The notes under the pieces: generated by a model | What the model was told of the DNA's origin: nothing | The model's input: the letters and a program-made list of their open reading frames with translations, nothing else | Databases searched by the model: none | Translations under genes and position numbers: made by a program | Source of the DNA: Burkholderiales bacterium | GTDB taxonomy: Bacteria > Pseudomonadota > Gammaproteobacteria > Burkholderiales > Usitatibacteraceae | Reading direction: 5' to 3' | Length of the DNA stretch: 6,418 nt | Assembly (NCBI GenBank): GCA_026786225.1 | Contig: JAJAYN010000448.1 | Coordinates: 1 to 6,418 of the forward strand | In this document: positions 1-5,065 of the stretch, piece by piece | How the letters are laid out: the number at the start of each line of letters is the position of its first letter | Position numbering within the stretch: the stretch's first letter is position 1

Positions 1-275
1 GACTTAGCCGGGGCGTGCTTCGATACCTCAGCGCGAACGGAGGTAAATAGATGTTCCGAAAAGTTAAAGTCCAACACTGGTGCGGCTCCTGGCACGAAAA
101 TGGCTGAAGAGCCTCGCCAATGCTGGAGGTTGCTAAATTTACGCGGGCTTGTTGCCGAATGACGGTATGGGTGAAGTTGTTGCAAACTAGCGAAGCCGCA
201 GCCGATATGAATCATCAAATCATTCAAATGCAGTTGCCTCAATGTTGAAAACCGACCATTTCCCGGAGAAAACAT
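1..275 (-). other. Edge region; stop-free minus-strand frame, gene status uncertain
   Basis: No confident gene lies here. Seen: the minus-strand frame read from an ATG at 275-273 has no stop codon down to the left edge, about 91 codons, and its downstream part includes a stretch reading VLDFNFSEHLFTSVRAEV. I do not recognise a family. Against a gene starting at 275: that ATG shares the CATATG hexamer with the cupin start on the other strand, leaving no room for a promoter or ribosome site, so a real gene would have to start further inside. On the plus strand, a frame entering from the edge ends at a TAG at 48-50, and an 18-codon frame (51-107) follows a GGAGG at 39-43. Both are too short to support. 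The stretch upstream of 276 must hold the cupin promoter, but I see no convincing -35/-10 pair. Confidence 0.25.
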
Positions 276-698
276 ATGCGTTCAATTAAGCGTTCAATGC
301 GCCTGGCAGGACTCAGTACCATTTTCTGTTTGCTCGCCACTGCAACAGGCCTGGCACTTGCCGATGCGCCTGACCCGCGCAAGGAAATGAAACGCGCCGA
401 TCTTTCCGGCGCACCGGGCATGGAGGTGATCAGCTCGATTGTGGAATACAAAACCGGTGAAGTTGCCGCCCGCCATTTTCACCACGGCGTGGAAACGGCA
501 TACGTGATTCAAGGCACCATGATTCAATTTCCGGGCAAAGAGCCGACCATGATGGAAACCGGCGCGGTGGTCCTGAATCTTCGCGATATCGTGCACGGTG
601 GCTTCAAGGTTGTCGGCGAAAAACCACTGCGGCTCTTTACGGCGCATATCGTCGACAAGGGCAAGCCGCTATACGCCCCAGCGGGCGAAGCGAAGTAA
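276..698 (+). CDS. Exported small cupin-domain protein
   Basis: A 140-residue single-domain cupin, predicted to be exported. Residues 1-29 look like a Sec signal peptide: basic start (R2, K5, R6, R9), hydrophobic core, and a likely cut after ALA at 27-29. Cupin motif 1 fits the G-X5-H-X-H-X3-E-X6-G pattern exactly (G61, H67, H69, E73, G80), giving three of the usual metal ligands. Motif 2 (about 96-110) keeps a histidine, H107, but lacks the usual Pro-X-Gly turn and the closing Asn. Many such proteins bind a divalent metal; the substrate is unknown, and the role could be a periplasmic enzyme or small-molecule binding. The start is supported by GGAG at 265-268, seven bases before the ATG. The next gene begins 32 bases after its stop on the same strand, so the two are probably co-transcribed. 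The cupin call is solid, the function open. Confidence 0.9.
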   Translation: MRSIKRSMRLAGLSTIFCLLATATGLALADAPDPRKEMKRADLSGAPGMEVISSIVEYKTGEVAARHFHHGVETAYVIQGTMIQFPGKEPTMMETGAVVLNLRDIVHGGFKVVGEKPLRLFTAHIVDKGKPLYAPAGEAK

Positions 699-730
699 CC
701 TGAACACGACGTGTCCGCACATTGCACCTC

Positions 731-1186
731 ATGAAGGTCCTTTCAACCGCATTCAACATCGGCACGACGATCGCCATCGTTGGCTGGCTGGCGCTGTTCG
801 CGTATCCGCTCTGGCCGCAGACGGTGCGCACGATAGTGCTGACCATTGCGGTCGCGCTGCTGTGCGCGCTATACACGTTCTTCGTGTTTTTCGCTAAACA
901 TCTCGATGAACCCGGTGCTCGCGCCAGGGGCGGATTTTCGTCACTCGCCGGTGTCATCAGTCTGTTCAACTCGCCGCGGGTGGTGCTGGCGGGCTGGATT
1001 CACTACCTCGCGTTCGACCTGATGGTCGGATTGTTTATCGTCACCGATGCAGCCCGACTTGGTATCGCCCATTGGTGGTTGCTGCCCGCGCTGTTTCTGA
1101 CGTTGATGTTTGGCCCAGCGGGGTTGTTGTTGTATTTTGCGACGCGCTATTTCCTTGTGCCTGGGGCAATGCTGGTCGTCATGTGA
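731..1186 (+). CDS. ABA4-like (DUF4281) integral membrane protein
   Basis: A 151-residue hydrophobic protein with about four membrane helices (roughly 7-27, 33-56, 90-108 and 114-138). The family is recognised from memory by two signatures: GWIHYLAFDLMVG at 88-100 and MFGPAGLLLY at 126-135, both typical of the ABA4-like/DUF4281 family. The plant member ABA4 is needed for neoxanthin synthesis in plastids; bacterial members have no established role that I know of, so a carotenoid function should not be assumed. The ATG at 731 is chosen over an in-frame TTG at 722 because the protein then begins directly with a short polar start and a helix. No clear Shine-Dalgarno precedes it, so translation may depend on coupling to the cupin gene 32 bases upstream. 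It converges with the arsR gene, 25 bases away, with no obvious terminator hairpin between them. Confidence 0.85.
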   Translation: MKVLSTAFNIGTTIAIVGWLALFAYPLWPQTVRTIVLTIAVALLCALYTFFVFFAKHLDEPGARARGGFSSLAGVISLFNSPRVVLAGWIHYLAFDLMVGLFIVTDAARLGIAHWWLLPALFLTLMFGPAGLLLYFATRYFLVPGAMLVVM

Positions 1187-1211
1187 TGACAAAGCGTCCC
1201 GCGACAGGCCA

Positions 1212-1895
1212 CTAGCCGAGCCGGAACATCGCGCGTACGGACTCTTCACCTTGCTTGCTGAACGTCACCACGCGAGAATCGTGCTCGCGTTTGGCCCAGC
1301 GCATCGCCAGTATATTTTTCAGCAGCGCCGCACCCAACCCACCGGCAAGATGATGGCGGCGCTCGCTCCAATCGAGGCAGGCGCGGCAGAACGTGCGGCG
1401 CTGCTGTTGCAACGGGATTGTGTCGATGCCGTGCTTGTTGAAAAATCGCTGACCGTTCCCGGTGAGGGCGAGCCCGTCCGCGCTTACCGCGAGTGCACCG
1501 CGCTTCACCAGGCTGTCAAAAATTTGCACGCTCAGTTCGCCGGCGAGATGGTCGTAGCAGACGCGCGCCTTGCGCATCGCCGGATCGCGTGGGCTCGAAC
1601 GCAGACGTACTGCGCCAGTACGAAAGGCAACGCCCATCAGCGACTCCAGCAATTGCGCCACATCGTCATCGGCCAGGCGAAAATAGCGGTGCCTGCCCTG
1701 GCTCTCCATCGCGATCAATCGTGCGTCTGTCAGCTTGGCAAGATGCGCGCTGATGGTTTGCCTGGTTACGCCGGCCACATCGGCAAGTTCAGTGGCAGTA
1801 AGTGCCTTGCCACCCAACAATGCGGTCAACACCTCGGTGCGCGTATGGTCACCGATAAGTGCGGCGATGCGGACAATGCTGGGACCGTCTTTCAT
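1212..1895 (-). CDS. ArsR-family winged-helix transcriptional regulator
   Basis: A 227-residue DNA-binding protein, about twice the length of the classic ArsR/SmtB repressors. The N-terminal 90 residues form the ArsR winged helix: the opening IAALIGDHTRTEVLTALL (10-27), helix-turn-helix ELADVAGVTRQTISAHLAKL (36-55), and a wing around 66-74 (QGRHRYFRL). The C-terminal half is a second conserved region containing CYDHLAGEL (113-121) and CLDWSERRHHLAGGLGAAL (173-191), which I associate with a long-form ArsR subgroup. The only cysteines are C113, C170 and C173, the last two as CxxC, which suggests a thiol, metal or redox signal (inference). The classic ELCVCDL metal site in the recognition helix is absent. 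It is divergent from the NIPSNAP-ABM pair across 79 bases, so it probably represses them and itself. No Shine-Dalgarno precedes the ATG, and an inverted repeat overlaps it. The signal molecule is unknown. Confidence 0.9.
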   Translation of the reverse strand: MKDGPSIVRIAALIGDHTRTEVLTALLGGKALTATELADVAGVTRQTISAHLAKLTDARLIAMESQGRHRYFRLADDDVAQLLESLMGVAFRTGAVRLRSSPRDPAMRKARVCYDHLAGELSVQIFDSLVKRGALAVSADGLALTGNGQRFFNKHGIDTIPLQQQRRTFCRACLDWSERRHHLAGGLGAALLKNILAMRWAKREHDSRVVTFSKQGEESVRAMFRLG

Positions 1896-1917
1896 GGTTC
1901 GATGCTAGCCGAACCAT
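1894..1917. promoter_or_regulatory. Inverted repeat, candidate ArsR operator
   Basis: Perfect 8-base arms ATGGTTCG (1894-1901) and CGAACCAT (1910-1917) are separated by 8 bases (24 bases in all). The left arm covers part of the arsR start codon (1893-1895). Size, symmetry and position suit a dimeric winged-helix repressor binding its own promoter. Two further GTTCG half-sites occur in the same intergenic stretch at 1940-1944 and 1959-1963. Binding by this ArsR is inferred. Confidence 0.6.
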
Positions 1918-1930
1918 CGCAGCAAGACAA
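1902..1930 (-). promoter_or_regulatory. Possible sigma-70 promoter of arsR, leaderless
   Basis: On the minus strand TTGTCT (1930-1925) and TAGCAT (1907-1902) are separated by 17 bases, each matching four of six consensus positions. The A of the arsR ATG (1895) lies seven bases after the -10 hexamer, so transcription would start at or next to the start codon. This agrees with the absence of a Shine-Dalgarno before arsR. The -10 hexamer lies in the spacer of the inverted repeat, so repressor binding would block RNA polymerase. Hexamer matches of this quality occur by chance, hence the modest confidence. Confidence 0.4.
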
Positions 1931-1974
1931 TGCGCTATCGTTCGTTTCCAGTTCCCATGTTCGCAAGGCAAAAA

Positions 1975-2322
1975 ATGCAGATCACCTGTTTTATCCGCTA
2001 CCAGATCGACCCGTTCCAGCGCGAAGCCTTTCGCACCTATGCCGAAAACTGGGGGCGCATCATTCCGCGCTGTGGCGGCCATTTGCTCGGCTATTTTCTG
2101 CCGCACGAAGGCAGCAACGATATCGCCTGGGGCCTGATCGCCTTCGACAGTCTCGCCGCGTACGAGACCTATCGCAGCCGCCTGAAGACCGATGCCGAGA
2201 GCTTGGCCAATTTCGCGATGGCACAACAGATGCGCTTTATCCTGCGCGAAGAACGCACCTTTACCGAGGTCGTCGAGGGCACCTTTCAACGAGCCGCCAC
2301 ACCAATGGGAGCAAGCACATGA
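1975..2322 (+). CDS. NIPSNAP-family protein
   Basis: A 115-residue protein that fits the NIPSNAP family, small alpha+beta proteins with a dimeric ferredoxin-like fold. Seen: an opening strand ITCFIRYQIDP (3-13), a helix with the conserved-looking FRTYAENWGRIIP (19-31), a glycine-rich turn GGHLLGYFLPHEG (34-46), a strand IAWGLIAFDS (50-59), then a tyrosine- and arginine-rich helix (AAYETYRSRL, 61-70). The ATG at 1975 is preferred over an in-frame ATG at 1930: AAGG at 1965-1968 lies six bases before it, and the family begins directly with the first strand. Its stop overlaps the next start as ATGA (2319-2322), so the two are translationally coupled. Bacterial NIPSNAP proteins have no settled biochemical role. 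A small-molecule oxidation or binding function is possible given its partner, but unproven. Confidence 0.85.
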   Translation: MQITCFIRYQIDPFQREAFRTYAENWGRIIPRCGGHLLGYFLPHEGSNDIAWGLIAFDSLAAYETYRSRLKTDAESLANFAMAQQMRFILREERTFTEVVEGTFQRAATPMGAST

Positions 2323-2666
2323 TCGCCGTCATCTTCGAAGCAAAACCCAGCGCCGGGCACAAGGCCGAATATCTTGACGCGGCCGCCGTGCTGCGTCCGC
2401 AACTGGACAAGTTCGATGGCTTTATTTCGATTGAGCGTTTTGAAAGCCTCAGCGAGCCGGGGAAAATCCTCTCGCTATCGTTCTGGCGCGACGACGAAGC
2501 GGTGCGCAACTGGCGCAATCTCGATGCGCATCGGGTCATACAGGCCGCCGGACGCCACCATATTTTTGACGATTACCGCCTGCGTGTTGCGGGAGTGATG
2601 CGCGATTACGGCATGCACGACCGCGAAGGTGCGCCGGCCGATTCGCGATGCAGGCATGGCGGTTGA
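2319..2666 (+). CDS. Antibiotic biosynthesis monooxygenase (ABM) family protein
   Basis: A 115-residue ABM-domain protein. Seen: strand MIAVIFEAKP (1-10), helix to about residue 31, the GFISIERFESL stretch (34-44), strand ILSLSFWRDD (50-59), helix with WRNLDAHRVIQAAGR (64-78), and a closing FDDYRLRVAGVMRDYG (82-97). ABM proteins are dimeric ferredoxin-like barrels; some oxidise aromatic compounds or quinones without cofactors and others cleave haem, so the substrate cannot be read from sequence. The ATG at 2319 overlaps the upstream stop, with GGGAG at 2307-2311 seven bases before it. The frame is open far upstream (from about 1110), but that extension runs antisense to arsR and across the NIPSNAP gene in another frame and is not coding. 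The last 15 or so residues are polar and probably disordered. It converges with the response regulator gene, 17 bases away. Confidence 0.9.
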   Translation: MIAVIFEAKPSAGHKAEYLDAAAVLRPQLDKFDGFISIERFESLSEPGKILSLSFWRDDEAVRNWRNLDAHRVIQAAGRHHIFDDYRLRVAGVMRDYGMHDREGAPADSRCRHGG

Positions 2667-2683
2667 TCGGGCGGGTTCGGCAC

Positions 2684-3463
2684 TCACATATTTTTGAACA
2701 ACGGCATAAACGTGAGGCTCACCGTCAGCGTTTCCGGCCGGCTTTTCAGCTTCATGGTGCCGCGCCCGGTGTCATCGCGCACGATGGATGCGATGGCTTT
2801 CATATTGACGATGGTCGCGCGGTGGATTTGCTTGAAATTGACCGGGTCCAGTTTGTCGAGCAGCTCGCGCAGCGGTGTGCGTACCAGCGATTCGCCTTGC
2901 GCTGTCATGACCACGGTGTATTTGTTGTCGGACTGGAAATAGGCGACATCATCGACCATGATCAGGCGCGTCTCCTTGCCCGCACTCGCTGTCAGCCACA
3001 CCAGCGGCGGCTCGCTGTTTTTTGGTGGTAACGCACCGCTGACCTGCCGAATGAGCGCCGCCAGTGCGTCGCTGTCGGTGGTGCCCGACACGGCGCGTGC
3101 CTTGAGGCGGGCAATGGTGCTCACCAGTCGCTCGCGCACGATCGGCTTTAGCAGGTAATCAACCGCGCCTTTCTCGAATGCGTCAATCGCGTATTGGTTG
3201 TAGGCGGTGACAAACACAATCTGCGTGGCCGGGCTCACGTCCGCCATCGCGGCCGCCACGTCCAGTCCGGTGAGCCCGGGCATGCGAATGTCGAGAAAGG
3301 CGATGTCCGGCTGGTGCTCGCCGATCGCTTCCAGCGCGGCACCGCCATCTTCACACGCAGCCAATACCCGAAGGTCTGGCCATTCCTCGCGCAGCAGGTT
3401 GACCAATGCATCGCGAAAAATCTGTTCGTCCTCGGCGATGACGCAGGTGACGGGTTTACTCAT
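2684..3463 (-). CDS. LytTR-family response regulator
   Basis: A 259-residue transcription factor with an N-terminal receiver domain and a C-terminal LytTR DNA-binding domain. Receiver: acidic pair E11-D12, phosphorylation site D58 (FLDIRMPG), T86 (FVTAYNQYA) and K106 (YLLKP), all expected switch residues present. LytTR domain from about 155 to 259: IMVDDVAYFQSDNKYTVV (168-185), VRTPLRELLDKL (194-205), FKQIHRATIVNM (210-221), closing with VSLTFMPLFKNM (248-259). The ATG at 3463 is chosen because GGAGGT (3474-3469) sits five bases upstream and the receiver begins at once; a 35-residue upstream extension would be Pro/Ser/Arg-rich and would lie inside the kinase gene. It overlaps the kinase stop by eight bases, so the two are coupled. 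It should be phosphorylated by that kinase and bind paired direct repeats in target promoters. Targets are not evident here. Confidence 0.95.
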   Translation of the reverse strand: MSKPVTCVIAEDEQIFRDALVNLLREEWPDLRVLAACEDGGAALEAIGEHQPDIAFLDIRMPGLTGLDVAAAMADVSPATQIVFVTAYNQYAIDAFEKGAVDYLLKPIVRERLVSTIARLKARAVSGTTDSDALAALIRQVSGALPPKNSEPPLVWLTASAGKETRLIMVDDVAYFQSDNKYTVVMTAQGESLVRTPLRELLDKLDPVNFKQIHRATIVNMKAIASIVRDDTGRGTMKLKSRPETLTVSLTFMPLFKNM

Positions 3464-4718
3464 GGCCGACCTCCGTGGATTCGATTTTGGGCCCCGTCGC
3501 GGGGACGGTGATGGTCGCGGCGATGCCGCTTGGGAAATTGGCGACGATGCTGAACGAGGCATCACCACCGTAGGCGAGCTTTAGCCGCTCACGTACATTT
3601 TTCAAGCCGATACCGGTCCCTGCTGTCTCGGTGCCAAAGCCCCGGCCATCGTCGGCCACCGTCACCGCCACACCGTGTTCGGTGTTGCGCGCCAGTATCC
3701 AGATGGTGCCGCCCCCGGACTTTGGCTCGAGCCCGTGCTTGATCGAATTCTCCACCAGCGTCTGCAGCATCATGGTCGGGAAGGGAACGGACTTCAATTC
3801 GTCCGGTACCTCAACCTGCGTGCGCAGCCGCGCGCCCATGCGGATTTGCAGGATGTCGAGATAGGCGCGGGCGCGTTCGAGTTCCTCGCTCAGCGTGGAC
3901 AGTGAATCCTCGGTGCGCGGCAAGGAATGACGCAGATAGAGGATGAGGTTGTCGAGCATTTCTTCGGCGCGCACTGGATCGCTCTTGATGAGGTACTTGG
4001 CGCTGCCGAGTGTGTTGTAAAGAAAGTGCGGCTCGACCTGCGCGTGCAGCAATCCCAGCCTGGCCACGGCGAGCTCCTTCTCGGTCACCGTCTCCTTGAC
4101 GTTCGCCTGCTCATTGCGGCGGCGTTCAGCGATACGGCGTGAGATGGCACGGGAAATGGCCTCGGCATTCTCCAGATTGGTCCCGTCGTCGACCATAAAC
4201 CAGTCGCTCCAGGCACCACCCTCGGGCTCGCAGATCAGCGTCACGCTGCCGACACCATCGCGCGGGGTGACCGTGACAAAAATCTGGTTGCGCTGTACAC
4301 CCAGCCAGCCGGAGATTTTCTTCCACAACGGAATCGTATTGCCGTAAGGGTCGATGCGCTGCACCTTGGCACGCAGTTGCAGGCTGTCGCGTGCGCTTTC
4401 GATGTTCTCGGTACGCGGCAATTCGCGAATAGTGGCGTCGACAATATCGAACGCCTCACCGGCCTCAAACGGGATTTCTATCTGCCGCCTTTGGCGATTG
4501 GCCAGTGTGCTGGCATCAGCCTTGCCGACAATGAGGCGGATGCGGCGCAGATGCGATGCCGCCGTGGTGATGATAAAGACCAGGGCAATGAGGCCGCCGA
4601 TAAATAGCTGCCACGGCGCGCGTCCGCTACCGATCGAGGTCCAAAGTATCAGCACGATCACGAACGCGACCCACCAGGCGAAGACGAGTCGGGCGAAAAA
4701 GAAGAAGCTGGTTTTCAT
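3456..4718 (-). CDS. LytS-type sensor histidine kinase (His_kinase/HATPase)
   Basis: A 420-residue inner-membrane sensor kinase, partner of the overlapping LytTR regulator. Two membrane helices (about 5-28 and 37-56) joined by a very short loop leave almost nothing outside the membrane. A soluble region (about 70-200) follows, probably cytoplasmic. The catalytic part is of the His_kinase (PF06580) type: phosphoacceptor H231 in QVEPHFLYNTLGS (227-239), N-box LVENSIKHG (321-329), DDGRG (356-360) and GTGIGLKNVRERL (367-379), so it looks fully active. The 70-200 region has alternating strand-like and helical segments and a DDGTNLENAEAISRAI stretch (177-192). I recall similar endings (glycine-Asn-x-Glu-Asn before a final helix) in small uncharacterised domains, but cannot name the family. 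With so little external loop, the signal is likely sensed in the membrane or by this domain. No Shine-Dalgarno is clear before the ATG. Confidence 0.95.
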   Translation of the reverse strand: MKTSFFFFARLVFAWWVAFVIVLILWTSIGSGRAPWQLFIGGLIALVFIITTAASHLRRIRLIVGKADASTLANRQRRQIEIPFEAGEAFDIVDATIRELPRTENIESARDSLQLRAKVQRIDPYGNTIPLWKKISGWLGVQRNQIFVTVTPRDGVGSVTLICEPEGGAWSDWFMVDDGTNLENAEAISRAISRRIAERRRNEQANVKETVTEKELAVARLGLLHAQVEPHFLYNTLGSAKYLIKSDPVRAEEMLDNLILYLRHSLPRTEDSLSTLSEELERARAYLDILQIRMGARLRTQVEVPDELKSVPFPTMMLQTLVENSIKHGLEPKSGGGTIWILARNTEHGVAVTVADDGRGFGTETAGTGIGLKNVRERLKLAYGGDASFSIVANFPSGIAATITVPATGPKIESTEVGHE

Positions 4719-5065
4719 AATTGCGGTGCGCGGTTTAATACGCGGTCAATGTGGTCGATGGCGCAAGAATATCAGGCGGCGAAAAAAAGTCCTCGCGAAT
4801 GCGACGAAGCCGGATGCCGTGCGATGAAGCGGAAGGAAGTCGGTGCAGGATATTTATTGCGTGCGCCAGCGATGGGCCCGCAAGAAACTGTTACGCACGC
4901 ATGAATACGCGGCGGCATACGGGGAATGATGAAACTCCAGCACCGGCGCGGTGTTCAGGGCGAAAGCGGCTGTTGAGGTCCGCCGAATGGCGATCTACGC
5001 TAATTAGAATACCTCGAAGGATCAGCACAAGCGGAGGTTTTCAGAAGTTCCCTGACCAACTATCC
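4719..5065. other. Intergenic stretch upstream of the kinase operon
   Basis: These 347 bases separate two minus-strand genes and should contain the end of the hydrolase transcript and the promoter of the kinase operon. I see no supportable gene: the plus-strand frame crossing it (from 4751) is the antisense shadow of the hydrolase gene. On the minus strand TATTAA (4740-4735) is a possible -10 element ending 16 bases before the kinase ATG, but no -35 hexamer lies at normal spacing. Structures seen are an 8-base inverted repeat at 4858-4865/4894-4901 and a 5-bp, 3-base-loop hairpin CACCG-GCG-CGGTG near 4940-4953. The latter has no T-run, so it is not a clear terminator. Confidence 0.5.
4858..4901. 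repeat. Inverted repeat with 8-base arms
   Basis: TGCGTGCG (4858-4865) and CGCACGCA (4894-4901) are perfect complements separated by 28 bases, lying about 140-180 bases upstream of the kinase start. It could be an RNA hairpin or a spaced protein-binding site. An 8-base match in GC-rich DNA is not rare by chance. Confidence 0.3.

Noticed and set aside
51..107. 18-codon plus-strand frame preceded by GGAGG at 39-43
   Set aside because: Very short, with no recognisable product. A ribosome-site-like sequence alone does not establish a gene.
180..211. TTGCAA (180-185) and TATGAA (206-211) as a promoter for the cupin gene
   Set aside because: The spacing is 20 bases and the -10 matches only four of six positions, too weak to support.
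1849..2289. 146-codon minus-strand frame antisense to the NIPSNAP gene
   Set aside because: It overlaps the coding NIPSNAP gene and the arsR start, has no recognisable domain, and is explained by codon bias of the real gene.
1110..2318. Upstream part of the long plus-strand frame that ends in the ABM gene
   Set aside because: It runs antisense to arsR and out of frame across the NIPSNAP gene; its composition is shadow-like and it has no domain. Only the part from 2319 is a gene.
2667..2683. Bidirectional terminator between the convergent ABM and regulator genes
   Set aside because: The 17-base gap has no clear stem followed by a T-run on either strand.
4719..5065. LytTR-type binding repeats for autoregulation of the kinase operon
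   Set aside because: A near match (ACAGTTTCT on the minus strand, near 4885) occurs once, but no second copy lies at the 12-13-base spacing expected of paired sites.
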